Source: Bimastos eiseni (lineage: Eukaryota; Annelida; Clitellata; Crassiclitellata; Lumbricidae). Taken from it: DNA of 64,000 bases. Positions 1-13,826 of the stretch are shown piece by piece. Each line of letters opens with the position of its first letter. Positions within the stretch are counted from its first letter, which is position 1. A model generated the notes under the pieces. It made no database searches. It was not told where the DNA came from and saw nothing but the letters and a program-made list of their open reading frames with translations. The position numbers were made by a program, and so were the translations under genes. The stretch spans positions 9,953,647-10,017,646 of the forward strand of contig OY365810.1 of assembly GCA_959347315.1 (NCBI GenBank), given 5' to 3'.

Positions 1-959
1 AACTCTGAAACATACGCAACGGAGCCGCGCGTGGCTGTCGACAGTGAAATTCGACTGTTGCAATGACTTGTCAGCATTCGTTCTATGCTGTAGGGAAATG
101 GATAAGACACTAGCCGGAAGAGCGGTGCAGGCTAGTTCGATTCCTGCTACTCCTAAGATTGACAAGTCCTTCTTTCGATAGGCGTGCTTCGATGAACTCA
201 TCGTGCATTCTATTTGTCTACATCCCAGTTTTAATCAAATTAATATTTTAATGTCGCTTTACGTCATTTTCTGAGCCTACGTTTCACTGTTCAAACTTGT
301 TTCAAATTAATCATCCTTATCACCATTATCATCCAATCTTCGATTACTGATTTCAATTCGATCGGAATTTAATCCATTGAAAAATAATTCGATACAGGTC
401 TATCGCATTTAGAGTAGAACCCTGCAAAGTAAATATAAAACTGACTGCATTGTGTATTGTGTCCATAAATTAGCATAGCACCATCCAGAAACGCTACCAA
501 ATAAAAGAAAGTGGTATTGATAAAAAATGTGTAATTGACCCATCACTTAATAAGTAGGAGAGTGTCATAACCTCATAGGAGACAGCTGGTTCCATGGTGC
601 AGGGACAATGGGCACAGCTTGTTTCAAGCCATGCCATCACTGTCTCAAAGGACAAAGAGATAGGCCTAATGCCAGCCAAATGAGCGGAGCGGGCGAAGAG
701 AAGATTTGCACAGAGGACGACAGACGGATGAACTTGGGATCTTAGCCAATACACAAAGTTAGGATTGCAATTTGCCAATGAACAGAGTAAAAACAAAGAA
801 AACAGATACGCAAATCAAAAAAATCGATTAAAGGGCCGTCCACAAATTGAATTTACAGGTATTAGATGATACAAATTTGTAGTTAGCTCTGTGTAAGAAG
901 CGAATTTAAATATATGTGAACATGCAATTTATAGAGAATAATTATAGTACTCTTTAGCT

Positions 960-987
960 CATCCCAGTGTTGTAAAACACTGGGATG
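960..987. repeat. Perfect hairpin in the satellite monomer
   Basis: Arms CATCCCAGTGTT (960-971) and AACACTGGGATG (976-987) are exact reverse complements around a four-base loop. The hairpin recurs at 2841, 4722 and 6603, once per monomer. Confidence 0.9.
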
Positions 988-1812
988 GGATATTTCTAAT
1001 ATTACGTTGGGTTATCTTACTTAGACAGACAGATAGGGTGGCGTAACGGCTAAACGGTGGCTCATTATAACAGGCTATTGGCTTATGAACCAGCTCCTAC
1101 AAACGGATAACTTACTGATCATTGTAGAGGACCATCTTCTCGTATTCGTATGAGATACATGTCAGGAAAGTCATCCCTGGTTCACAGACTCAGTTGTCGC
1201 AATACAATCGCAACAGCAATCTAAGTGTGTGTAGGATAGTTATCCCTCGTAGTACAGACTCTATAATCTGTAGGAACTTGATAGCCATCACTACTCTTTA
1301 TCCGAAATAAATCTGCACAGTTGTTATGGGATAAGTACGTACCTTTGTAATGATCGACAAGAAAGAAATGATTTATACCAGTAACATGCGGGAGACAGAC
1401 GTTAAAGGCGACTCTGAACACTAAGGTGCAACGGTGAAAATATATTCCAACGTGGACTACGTGAGCTTATATAATAGCCTGAACAACGTGTTCTAGGCGA
1501 TTACGTGACTCTTATTGGCTAAATATTCATCTGTATGTTCAGATTAGCCACGGTAATTGAATACTACTTCATAACTAAGTTTGAGTGTGCCCAGAGCGTA
1601 TAATTATTGATACTGTGTTTGAAGCATTTTAATGTATGATTTCATGAAACGTTAGTATGAAAATAAAATTTTAACGAAATTGTGTTTTTCAGAATAGCTG
1701 ACGTCATACTTAAAAAAGTAGATTGTCTAGATCACCACGGCAACATAGAAAGAGATGACGGTCATGGTCGGATAATCAACTCGAGCGCCGTTTCTGGTGT
1801 TCAGAGGAGATG

Positions 1813-2071
1813 AAGCAATTTCGATTCCCGCCATTCCCTAAGGTTGACTAGTCCATCTTTCGCTAGTCGGTGGCGTTGGTTAACTCTGAAACATACGCAA
1901 CGGAGCCGCGCGTGGCTGTCGACAGTGAAATTCGACTGTTGCAATGACTTGTCAGCATTCGTTCTATGCTGTAGGGAAATGGATAAGACACTAGCCGGAA
2001 GAGCGGTGCAGGCTAGTTCGATTCCTGCTACTCCTAAGATTGACAAGTCCTTCTTTCGATAGGCGTGCTTC
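1813..2071. repeat. Internal direct repeat, SINE-like, within each monomer
   Basis: Two diverged copies of a ~50 bp block (about 1818-1867 and 2017-2063) share TTCGATTCC, then CCTAAG.TTGAC.AGTCC, then CTTTCG.TAG. The second contains a tRNA B-box-like CTAGTTCGATTCC. Related blocks occur outside the array at 24521-24565 and 26385-26565, so the monomer seems to have been built partly from a dispersed retroposon. Confidence 0.6.
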
Positions 2072-5000
2072 GATGAACTCATCGTGCATTCTATTTGTCT
2101 ACATCCCAGTTTTAATCAAATTAATATTTTAATGTCGCTTTACGTCATTTTCTGAGCCTACGTTTCACTGTTCAAACTTGTTTCAAATTAATCATCCTTA
2201 TCACCATTATCATCCAATCTTCGATTACTGATTTCAATTCGATCGGAATTTAATCCATTGAAAAATAATTCGATACAGGTCTATCGCATTTAGAGTAGAA
2301 CCCTGCAAAGTAAATATAAAACTGACTGCATTGTGTATTGTGTCCATAAATTAGCATAGCACCATCCAGAAACGCTACCAAATAAAAGAAAGTGGTATTG
2401 ATAAAAAATGTGTAATTGACCCATCACTTAATAAGTAGGAGAGTGTCATAACCTCATAGGAGACAGCTGGTTCCATGGTGCAGGGACAATGGGCACAGCT
2501 TGTTTCAAGCCATGCCATCACTGTCTCAAAGGACAAAGAGATAGGCCTAATGCCAGCCAAATGAGCGGAGCGGGCGAAGAGAAGATTTGCACAGAGGACG
2601 ACAGACGGATGAACTTGGGATCTTAGCCAATACACAAAGTTAGGATTGCAATTTGCCAATGAACAGAGTAAAAACAAAGAAAACAGATACGCAAATCAAA
2701 AAAATCGATTAAAGGGCCGTCCACAAATTGAATTTACAGGTATTAGATGATACAAATTTGTAGTTAGCTCTGTGTAAGAAGCGAATTTAAATATATGTGA
2801 ACATGCAATTTATAGAGAATAATTATAGTACTCTTTAGCTCATCCCAGTGTTGTAAAACACTGGGATGGGATATTTCTAATATTACGTTGGGTTATCTTA
2901 CTTAGACAGACAGATAGGGTGGCGTAACGGCTAAACGGTGGCTCATTATAACAGGCTATTGGCTTATGAACCAGCTCCTACAAACGGATAACTTACTGAT
3001 CATTGTAGAGGACCATCTTCTCGTATTCGTATGAGATACATGTCAGGAAAGTCATCCCTGGTTCACAGACTCAGTTGTCGCAATACAATCGCAACAGCAA
3101 TCTAAGTGTGTGTAGGATAGTTATCCCTCGTAGTACAGACTCTATAATCTGTAGGAACTTGATAGCCATCACTACTCTTTATCCGAAATAAATCTGCACA
3201 GTTGTTATGGGATAAGTACGTACCTTTGTAATGATCGACAAGAAAGAAATGATTTATACCAGTAACATGCGGGAGACAGACGTTAAAGGCGACTCTGAAC
3301 ACTAAGGTGCAACGGTGAAAATATATTCCAACGTGGACTACGTGAGCTTATATAATAGCCTGAACAACGTGTTCTAGGCGATTACGTGACTCTTATTGGC
3401 TAAATATTCATCTGTATGTTCAGATTAGCCACGGTAATTGAATACTACTTCATAACTAAGTTTGAGTGTGCCCAGAGCGTATAATTATTGATACTGTGTT
3501 TGAAGCATTTTAATGTATGATTTCATGAAACGTTAGTATGAAAATAAAATTTTAACGAAATTGTGTTTTTCAGAATAGCTGACGTCATACTTAAAAAAGT
3601 AGATTGTCTAGATCACCACGGCAACATAGAAAGAGATGACGGTCATGGTCGGATAATCAACTCGAGCGCCGTTTCTGGTGTTCAGATGAGATGAAGCAAT
3701 TTCGATTCCCGCCATTCCCTAAGGTTGACTAGTCCATCTTTCGCTAGTCGGTGGCGTTGGTTAACTCTGAAACATACGCAACGGAGCCGCGCGTGGCTGT
3801 CGACAGTGAAATTCGACTGTTGCAATGACTTGTCAGCATTCGTTCTATGCTGTAGGGAAATGGATAAGACACTAGCCGGAAGAGCGGTGCAGGCTAGTTC
3901 GATTCCTGCTACTCCTAAGATTGACAAGTCCTTCTTTCGATAGGCGTGCTTCGATGAACTCATCGTGCATTCTATTTGTCTACATCCCAGTTTTAATCAA
4001 ATTAATATTTTAATGTCGCTTTACGTCATTTTCTGAGCCTACGTTTCACTGTTCAAACTTGTTTCAAATTAATCATCCTTATCACCATTATCATCCAATC
4101 TTCGATTACTGATTTCAATTCGATCGGAATTTAATCCATTGAAAAATAATTCGATACAGGTCTATCGCATTTAGAGTAGAACCCTGCAAAGTAAATATAA
4201 AACTGACTGCATTGTGTATTGTGTCCATAAATTAGCATAGCACCATCCAGAAACGCTACCAAATAAAAGAAAGTGGTATTGATAAAAAATGTGTAATTGA
4301 CCCATCACTTAATAAGTAGGAGAGTGTCATAACCTCATAGGAGACAGCTGGTTCCATGGTGCAGGGACAATGGGCACAGCTTGTTTCAAGCCATGCCATC
4401 ACTGTCTCAAAGGACAAAGAGATAGGCCTAATGCCAGCCAAATGAGCGGAGCGGGCGAAGAGAAGATTTGCACAGAGGACGACAGACGGATGAACTTGGG
4501 ATCTTAGCCAATACACAAAGTTAGGATTGCAATTTGCCAATGAACAGAGTAAAAACAAAGAAAACAGATACGCAAATCAAAAAAATCGATTAAAGGGCCG
4601 TCCACAAATTGAATTTACAGGTATTAGATGATACAAATTTGTAGTTAGCTCTGTGTAAGAAGCGAATTTAAATATATGTGAACATGCAATTTATAGAGAA
4701 TAATTATAGTACTCTTTAGCTCATCCCAGTGTTGTAAAACACTGGGATGGGATATTTCTAATATTACGTTGGGTTATCTTACTTAGACAGACAGATAGGG
4801 TGGCGTAACGGCTAAACGGTGGCTCATTATAACAGGCTATTGGCTTATGAACCAGCTCCTACAAACGGATAACTTACTGATCATTGTAGAGGACCATCTT
4901 CTCGTATTCGTATGAGATACATGTCAGGAAAGTCATCCCTGGTTCACAGACTCAGTTGTCGCAATACAATCGCAACAGCAATCTAAGTGTGTGTAGGATA

Positions 5001-8000
5001 GTTATCCCTCGTAGTACAGACTCTATAATCTGTAGGAACTTGATAGCCATCACTACTCTTTATCCGAAATAAATCTGCACAGTTGTTATGGGATAAGTAC
5101 GTACCTTTGTAATGATCGACAAGAAAGAAATGATTTATACCAGTAACATGCGGGAGACAGACGTTAAAGGCGACTCTGAACACTAAGGTGCAACGGTGAA
5201 AATATATTCCAACGTGGACTACGTGAGCTTATATAATAGCCTGAACAACGTGTTCTAGGCGATTACGTGACTCTTATTGGCTAAATATTCATCTGTATGT
5301 TCAGATTAGCCACGGTAATTGAATACTACTTCATAACTAAGTTTGAGTGTGCCCAGAGCGTATAATTATTGATACTGTGTTTGAAGCATTTTAATGTATG
5401 ATTTCATGAAACGTTAGTATGAAAATAAAATTTTAACGAAATTGTGTTTTTCAGAATAGCTGACGTCATACTTAAAAAAGTAGATTGTCTAGATCACCAC
5501 GGCAACATAGAAAGAGATGACGGTCATGGTCGGATAATCAACTCGAGCGCCGTTTCTGGTGTTCAGAGGAGATGAAGCAATTTCGATTCCCGCCATTCCC
5601 TAAGGTTGACTAGTCCATCTTTCGCTAGTCGGTGGCGTTGGTTAACTCTGAAACATACGCAACGGAGCCGCGCGTGGCTGTCGACAGTGAAATTCGACTG
5701 TTGCAATGACTTGTCAGCATTCGTTCTATGCTGTAGGGAAATGGATAAGACACTAGCCGGAAGAGCGGTGCAGGCTAGTTCGATTCCTGCTACTCCTAAG
5801 ATTGACAAGTCCTTCTTTCGATAGGCGTGCTTCGATGAACTCATCGTGCATTCTATTTGTCTACATCCCAGTTTTAATCAAATTAATATTTTAATGTCGC
5901 TTTACGTCATTTTCTGAGCCTACGTTTCACTGTTCAAACTTGTTTCAAATTAATCATCCTTATCACCATTATCATCCAATCTTCGATTACTGATTTCAAT
6001 TCGATCGGAATTTAATCCATTGAAAAATAATTCGATACAGGTCTATCGCATTTAGAGTAGAACCCTGCAAAGTAAATATAAAACTGACTGCATTGTGTAT
6101 TGTGTCCATAAATTAGCATAGCACCATCCAGAAACGCTACCAAATAAAAGAAAGTGGTATTGATAAAAAATGTGTAATTGACCCATCACTTAATAAGTAG
6201 GAGAGTGTCATAACCTCATAGGAGACAGCTGGTTCCATGGTGCAGGGACAATGGGCACAGCTTGTTTCAAGCCATGCCATCACTGTCTCAAAGGACAAAG
6301 AGATAGGCCTAATGCCAGCCAAATGAGCGGAGCGGGCGAAGAGAAGATTTGCACAGAGGACGACAGACGGATGAACTTGGGATCTTAGCCAATACACAAA
6401 GTTAGGATTGCAATTTGCCAATGAACAGAGTAAAAACAAAGAAAACAGATACGCAAATCAAAAAAATCGATTAAAGGGCCGTCCACAAATTGAATTTACA
6501 GGTATTAGATGATACAAATTTGTAGTTAGCTCTGTGTAAGAAGCGAATTTAAATATATGTGAACATGCAATTTATAGAGAATAATTATAGTACTCTTTAG
6601 CTCATCCCAGTGTTGTAAAACACTGGGATGGGATATTTCTAATATTACGTTGGGTTATCTTACTTAGACAGACAGATAGGGTGGCGTAACGGCTAAACGG
6701 TGGCTCATTATAACAGGCTATTGGCTTATGAACCAGCTCCTACAAACGGATAACTTACTGATCATTGTAGAGGACCATCTTCTCGTATTCGTATGAGATA
6801 CATGTCAGGAAAGTCATCCCTGGTTCACAGACTCAGTTGTCGCAATACAATCGCAACAGCAATCTAAGTGTGTGTAGGATAGTTATCCCTCGTAGTACAG
6901 ACTCTATAATCTGTAGGAACTTGATAGCCATCACTACTCTTTATCCGAAATAAATCTGCACAGTTGTTATGGGATAAGTACGTACCTTTGTAATGATCGA
7001 CAAGAAAGAAATGATTTATACCAGTAACATGCGGGAGACAGACGTTAAAGGCGACTCTGAACACTAAGGTGCAACGGTGAAAATATATTCCAACGTGGAC
7101 TACGTGAGCTTATATAATAGCCTGAACAACGTGTTCTAGGCGATTACGTGACTCTTATTGGCTAAATATTCATCTGTATGTTCAGATTAGCCACGGTAAT
7201 TGAATACTACTTCATAACTAAGTTTGAGTGTGCCCAGAGCGTATAATTATTGATACTGTGTTTGAAGCATTTTAATGTATGATTTCATGAAACGTTAGTA
7301 TGAAAATAAAATTTTAACGAAATTGTGTTTTTCAGAATAGCTGACGTCATACTTAAAAAAGTAGATTGTCTAGATCACCACGGCAACATAGAAAGAGATG
7401 ACGGTCATGGTCGGATAATCAACTCGAGCGCCGTTTCTGGTGTTCAGATGAGATGAAGCAATTTCGATTCCCGCCATTCCCTAAGGTTGACTAGTCCATC
7501 TTTCGCTAGTCGGTGGCGTTGGTTAACTCTGAAACATACGCAACGGAGCCGCGCGTGGCTGTCGACAGTGAAATTCGACTGTTGCAATGACTTGTCAGCA
7601 TTCGTTCTATGCTGTAGGGAAATGGATAAGACACTAGCCGGAAGAGCGGTGCAGGCTAGTTCGATTCCTGCTACTCCTAAGATTGACAAGTCCTTCTTTC
7701 GATAGGCGTGCTTCGATGAACTCATCGTGCATTCTATTTGTCTACATCCCAGTTTTAATCAAATTAATATTTTAATGTCGCTTTACGTCATTTTCTGAGC
7801 CTACGTTTCACTGTTCAAACTTGTTTCAAATTAATCATCCTTATCACCATTATCATCCAATCTTCGATTACTGATTTCAATTCGATCGGAATTTAATCCA
7901 TTGAAAAATAATTCGATACAGGTCTATCGCATTTAGAGTAGAACCCTGCAAAGTAAATATAAAACTGACTGCATTGTGTATTGTGTCCATAAATTAGCAT

Positions 8001-8257
8001 AGCACCATCCAGAAACGCTACCAAATAAAAGAAAGTGGAGTTCAGACGGTTTAGGATGAAAGCATGGACAAAATAGTGGAAGCAGCAGCAGTGGAAAGAG
8101 AGCGGGGGTAACACGCATCTGGCGCAACTGATAGCAAACTAGCATGCCAGGTGATCCTACTGATATAATTTATATGTTTAGTAAAATCTCGGACAGAGAT
8201 TGAAAGTGAAGAAGGAAACCTAATTGAGAGTGCATTAAGGTCGATTTTGGTCAGCTG

Positions 8258-9166
8258 CAGGGATGGTCAGTAATTTAATTTAGTACAATTGTAATTTTTT
8301 AGTTTTTATTTGTTGCCAAAAATTAATGTAATTTGTAATTCAGTTACATTTTTGCCTGTAATTTATAATTTCAAATTGCATTACGAAAATCAAATTACTT
8401 TTCGTCACTTGATAAATGAAAAGTCGATAATGTACAATTCCTCGGATCGTCTTACTTTGTTATTTTTAGTAGGTCCATTACAGTTGCTTATTTTACAATT
8501 TGCCTTCTCCTGCACCGCTAGAGAGAATCTTCAGTTTGCAGGCATGATTGCAGGACTTATACAGATGTCGTCTCTCGGATACATTTGTGGAAATTATCAT
8601 TGCACCACCCTGCAAAAGCTAAAAATCGGTTTGATACATTAAATTCAGTTTTTTTTTAGTTATGTCACTCAAATCATTATGTGAACAAGCATAAAATCAG
8701 TTGTTCTTCCCTCATCTTCAGAAACGTAAACGTCTGTTCAACTCTGTTGTTTGATACAATGAAGGAAATAAGAAAAATTAATTGGTTCTATTCATTACTA
8801 ATATTTCGTTGTGCCGCCCCTAGCTTTGATCACAGAGTGATGCAATAATAATTTCCACCACTGTAAAAAATATTGTTTGAAAACAGCTGCTGCTTCTGCA
8901 AGAAAATGAAGTTAACGGTTTCTGACAATGTTATGCAAAATAAAAGGAAAATCTAAAGCATATGTTTCTTTCAGAATCTTGCCTGCATTTATTGACCCTA
9001 CGTAATATTAGTAAATTGTAATTTGGTGTAATTGAAATTACGCAATTTGTGATTAGTAATTTCCAGGAAAGTCTTAAGTAATTTGTACTTCAATTAATCA
9101 GTTTTTTACCAGTAATTGGTAATTTTTAATTCAATTATATGTCAGCTTGTAATTTGCCCATTCCTG
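8258..9166. mobile_element. hAT-like non-autonomous DNA transposon, GTAATT-rich
   Basis: The ends are inverted: CAGGGATGGTCA at the left and CAGGAATGGGCA read from the right on the other strand. The inside is full of GTAATT/AATTAC words, denser near both ends. There is no transposase-like frame; the 110-codon frame inside has no domain. I could not find a clean 8-bp target duplication, so the class rests on the CAG-type ends only. Confidence 0.6.
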
Positions 9167-10435
9167 TCTTTTGACGGGTGCATAAGTATTGGTGGTCTTG
9201 GCAGCGTTAAGACGAAGCCGATTTGAGATCTGACACTGAAATAGACCTCCTGTGGTGTTGCGTGTAGACCCTATCATTTAGTGAACTATCTCTGCGCTTA
9301 TGAAGCGCCAATCTGAACATCAAAAAGTTGGATTAAACATGGTTTTGATTCCTGCTTAGGACCGTCTCCTGCAGAACATCGATAGGAACCATAGCCATGT
9401 AGGCCTACTATATAGTTCTGAGCCCTCTGTTTCGACCTCCCATTATACGCCACCGGGTCCGAAACTGCGGTCTCACGATTATGAACTGCCCATTAAAGAC
9501 AATCAAGACTATATAGGCCTATCAGAGGTTTTGTGCAACAGTCTAATAAGTTTCTGGATAGTCTCTTGTTAAAGCCACGATGCGGTATACCTACGTATGA
9601 CATTGGCATGTTACTGCATAACAATAAACGAATGAGCGAGTAGATTTAATTCTTTGGCAACCTATGAAAGGCTCTGTTCGATTTGCGACAATCGGACAAT
9701 GCTGCGTCGTAAGACGGGCCTAAGCTGTGCATGTCACAATTAGGCCCTAAATTGTCGTTTATTTAACTTATGTCTCATTCAGACATTCCAGCGGATCGTT
9801 TAGCCTATAACCACTGTTTAATTTGATCACTAGGCCTAACGTTAACAGCTGAATCTGCACTGTTGATAGGCCTACGTTTACTTATCGGACTTTTTGAAGA
9901 CGCTCTTTTAGCCAACTTCTAATTCATAAGATACAACGGGGAAATATGAAGTTTTGGTCATGAACCTCTAGTCCATGAATCATTTGTCGTCAACTATGAT
10001 GTTTGGTGAACCATTTGTCGTGTAGCCATCTATTATAATAGGTCTTGGCTATAAACTATTATGCATGCTTTGGCGGGTAGGCTACATCAAAACAAGCATT
10101 GATGCATACAGCATGCGTTTTAAAACGTTATAAAGGTATGACGAGTGGGCGACAATTAAGAGTGCCTTCGATTAAAATAGATAAGTGACGTCATGCACGG
10201 TAATTAATAGCGCGCGGTTGTTAACAAGCAGTGCGTTTAGGCCCTATGGGTGCGCGTTTTCAAATGTGAACCCACACTTACATGCATATTATTATAGGCC
10301 TACAGTCAGACGTTGAGCATTTTTTCCTGCACCAATCACATAGGACCCTAACCCGTACATGACGCATACTCAAAATGACTACATTCCACTTTCCCGCGAA
10401 AATATAAGTCTTTTAGAAACCGCGCACCCTTAAGC
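9167..10435. other. Gene-free stretch rich in TAGGCCTA
   Basis: No frame, RNA or transposon end is recognised here. The palindrome TAGGCCTA occurs at about 9410, 9514, 9831, 9867 and 10295. Confidence 0.5.
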
Positions 10436-10506
10436 TGCTGCTGCTGCCGATGATGATAACGCTGACGATGATGATGATGACGTCGATGATGATGATGACG
10501 ATGATA
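10436..10506. repeat. (GAT)n-type microsatellite
   Basis: Imperfect GAT/GAC trinucleotide run. Confidence 0.9.
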
Positions 10507-11352
10507 GAAAAATGCTCTGCCTGCTGACCTCTCGCTTGCATGTATAATTATAAGCCCTAATATTCAATTCAATTTTTTTCTTTTCGATGTGTTTTTATTG
10601 ATCCAAACAGAAGAGCAGGCATGGGCCTTTAAGAAAAAGGCATGCATTGATGCATTGATAATTAACAGAAGTGAGAACGATATTTTACCTAGGGCATGTA
10701 TATATATATATATATATATGCTAAAGCAAGTATTTGTGTATGTATGCATGTGTGTATATACACAGGTCATTCTATATACTCTTGTATGTACACAATTATA
10801 CATTTATGCATGCATGTATGGATGTTTGAATGCGTTGATCTGAATTTTATAAAGCGACTTTCGATTCTTTCTTTATTATATCGCTATAGAGTAGTTTTCG
10901 GGTATCATTGGGCCACAAATTAGAAGCTCTGTTAGCCTAGCATTGCTGTTGCAACGACAACACCCGAATCAGAGATTATCAAGCAAGAAATAATTTTCAT
11001 GTCGTTGCAGTTGTCACCTGTGCAAAACGTCATGCAAACCGAATACGTCATTTGCCGTCTTGTATTCCGATTGTCTGTGCATATACTGGGTCTTGCGTGC
11101 AGAGCAGTGAAGCATTCTCTTCTTACACTCAGTTTCCTTGTCTTTCCATCTGGAAAAATACATAGCTAGAATGAAAGCAATAATTTATTGCACAATTCTT
11201 TCCTGAATTTTATTTGGTGAGGTATCGTATATTAGGCCTATAAGTGCTTGTCACCACTGCTGTAGCTTTAGTTCCTATTATTATATATTTAATATCCAGC
11301 AGTCCATCTAATTCCGCACAAAGAGCCAATTGAAAGTCAGCGAGTTGGATAA
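10507..11352. other. Gene-free stretch with a (TA)n run
   Basis: Contains a (TA)11-type run near 10698-10719 and TGTATG-rich sequence to about 10820. Overlapping open frames here on both strands are low-complexity artefacts. Nothing else is recognised. Confidence 0.5.
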
Positions 11353-11850
11353 GGGGCCGTCCACATATTACGTACGCAGCGAGGGAAGAGGATTTCAAAT
11401 TTCGGCCATTTTGCGTACGGGTGCGTATGGTGGGGGGTCCCGAAAATATGTACATACGCAAATATAATTGTCTATTATGACGTCCACAATACAGAGTATG
11501 AAAATCAGAACTGTAAACCTAATCACAGACTACGTTCCTGCTTAAATAATCAACTTTTCGTAGCATTAAAATGGTTTCAAATGCAAGTGTTGTTAGCGTT
11601 TTAATTCTTCATAACTGTTTAAAAATATTTAAGCTGTTAAATATGATGCTTAAAAAATCGATAGCCTGTGGTAAAATCAATGTCGTACATATTTTTTTAG
11701 CTATTTAGCCGTTGTAATAGGAGGGGGGTCGCAGTAGAGCTCAAATGTACGTACGCATGTGGAAGGGGTTCAGGAAATGTACGCGATGCAACAGAGGGAG
11801 GAAGGGTCCGAAAGTCCGATTTTTTGCGGACGTAATATGTGGATGGGCCC
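11353..11850. mobile_element. PIF/Harbinger-like MITE
   Basis: Inverted ends of about 26 bp: GGGGCCGTCCACATATTACG at the left, and GGGCCCATCCACATATTACG read from the right on the other strand. Both sides are flanked by TAA (11350-11352 and 11851-11853), fitting the TWA target duplication of PIF/Harbinger elements. The 498 bp interior has GTACG-rich subterminal repeats and no transposase. The satellite monomer has a similar end-like string (AAAGGGCCGTCCACAAATTG, from about 830). Confidence 0.65.
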
Positions 11851-13826
11851 TAACAAGGTATCATGAAAATAATTGTATAGACACATTTTTTATTCAATGG
11901 GAGGTTAAAACAACTATAAAAAATAATATAAACATTTATAAAATATAATGAATATCTATAAAATAATATCTTTATAATGTATTTATAATGGCACAATATT
12001 TAGAATAATATTACATTATAATGTCTATTTATCCGATTCAGTTTTATGCAGACATGACTATTACCGTGGTTAGCGCTGTCCTTGTGACCGCGTTCATCAT
12101 CCCCGAATTAAACCTAAGCTCACATTTCGTATATTATTAGGCTACTCTAAAGGTTTCTTCAGAAGTCTCACATATTCTGGCGTTCAATGTTCAGAGTGCG
12201 TGATCAGACCTACACCCTGATGTCACACAAACGCAGGAGGGAAGGATCAAAGAAGATTCAAGAGAGGCAAAGATAGCCAATATTTAAGTAACATTGGAGC
12301 ATTTACAATGATGTTAAAATACCACCTCTGTGATAATTAGGCCCTATATAAAATAGTTATCAATCTTCAACAGACGTGACTCTGTTAATTGTTTGAGTGA
12401 AATGTTTGGCGATCACCATGAGAAGTTTAAGAATGGTTATCAGTGGGAAAGGTTACTACACAAAATCGATCCAACAGAAGAAAAGAGAAGTAGGCCTAGC
12501 CTATTATCGTACTAAGACAAAGTGTGCACGATTGCTTCTGCCTAAATTTGTTACAATATTGAATTTAGCAGAGTAGAAATAACATTGCCGAAAACCAGAG
12601 CAATGCAATATTTCAGAGAGAAGAAGCTGACAGATGAAAGTGCTATTTTCTTTTTAACCATTTCTTTTGCAACAACATCAACTGAAAATTGGAGATTTTA
12701 TAAAGATATTAAATCTCATTCATGTAAAATCAGTCTTTCACATGGCTGTAAATACCACAACTAGGCCTGCACAAAACTGTTGCTGCACATATTACCTGCA
12801 AATAACATTGCACGTTGAACTGATGGCCTACTTGCAAGTTACATAGCATTAGGATTCGCAGTTAAGCATTCTTACCAAAGCCGATATCGCATAATAATAC
12901 GACGCCACAATGCGTCTGATCCGCTCCCGAACATGAGACGGACGTTATCGGATTCTCGAAGCAAGATGGACCTTCGTCTGAGTCAGTGCAGTTCCAGCAG
13001 TTCAGAGCTTCAAAACAGATACAGTTCAGATCAGATTAGCATCTTTGTATTGGGTTAGAAAGGGACATTACATTACAGATGTTCGAATCCTTAGTTGGAG
13101 TTTAGGATACAAGGATCTTAGCAGCGAAAACAGGTTGAAAAATTGTGTGGCGAGAAAGAGGAACTGCTCCGTAAGAGCCAATTGATGCCTACAAGGTTAT
13201 CACTGAGAAGGAGGCAAATGCAGTGTGGGAGGTTGTTTGAATTAAATGTGGCATTGAGCACGGCTACTTGCTTGCTGGATTTAGAACATAAAGGGACTGC
13301 ATGCAGAAAAAAACAGTTTTCCTAACCTCTTCCGCGATTGTCCGCTTGTGTTTAACCCCCAGTCCATGCTGCGAACGTCTGCATCTATCGATTTTACGCT
13401 GTTGTATATGGTTGGCAGTGTAATAACAATGACAATGAAAATTATGGTGCTCTAAAAAACACTGATCTCATCACACTAATAACGTAGCTCAAAGCAAGGT
13501 AAAAAATATAAATATGGCTCTTTAAAATCTTCACTCAGAACAGAGAACCTAACGACCTAACGTAGGCTATACTATAAATATTGTCATCTCAACGACAGCT
13601 TTAAATTCGATAGATTGTCAATATCTTTGCACCACCTCTACAAAATTGTAATGTAGACCCCTCCAGCCAATCAAATAAGTTGTGAACAATTGGCAGATCA
13701 TGCCCAACGCTTAAATCATTAATTTGTGCAAGCAGTTGCTGATGCAGTTGACAGAATGGCGCTGACAGGTTCCGCTCCACAGCGCCGACGTCTGCCATTG
13801 CGTTCCTACTCACTACTGATGCGGCA
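11851..13826. other. Gene-free stretch
   Basis: AT-rich near 11880-12020, otherwise ordinary complexity. No convincing exon or transposon end was seen. Confidence 0.4.

Larger units (their letters stand above)
1..8038. repeat. Satellite array, 1881 bp monomer, 4.27 copies
   Basis: Base 1 is equivalent to 1882, 3763, 5644 and 7525, so the period is exactly 1881. The array stops at 8038, 514 bases into the fifth copy, and the sequence beyond is unrelated. Copies look identical except at 1806 (G), 3687 (T), 5568 (G) and 7449 (T). Each monomer carries several unrelated short open frames (longest 100 codons) with no recognisable domain, so I read it as non-coding. Notable parts are a perfect 12-bp-arm hairpin, a tRNA-like region, a TATATAA motif near 1471 and a TGACGTCA palindrome near 1698. 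I see no match to 5S rRNA or the major snRNAs. Confidence 0.97.

Noticed and set aside
960..987. Hairpin as a transcription terminator
   Set aside because: This is eukaryotic satellite DNA. A rho-independent reading does not apply, and no T run follows.
1..8038. Satellite as an snRNA, 5S or spliced-leader gene array
   Set aside because: I looked for U1, U2, U4, U5, U6 and 5S signature strings and found none.
494..8114. Open frames of 66-100 codons repeated every 1881 bp
   Set aside because: No domain, start context or splice support. They recur only because the satellite repeats.
10564..10923. Overlapping 75-84 codon frames on both strands
   Set aside because: They cover (TA)n and TGTATG low-complexity sequence.
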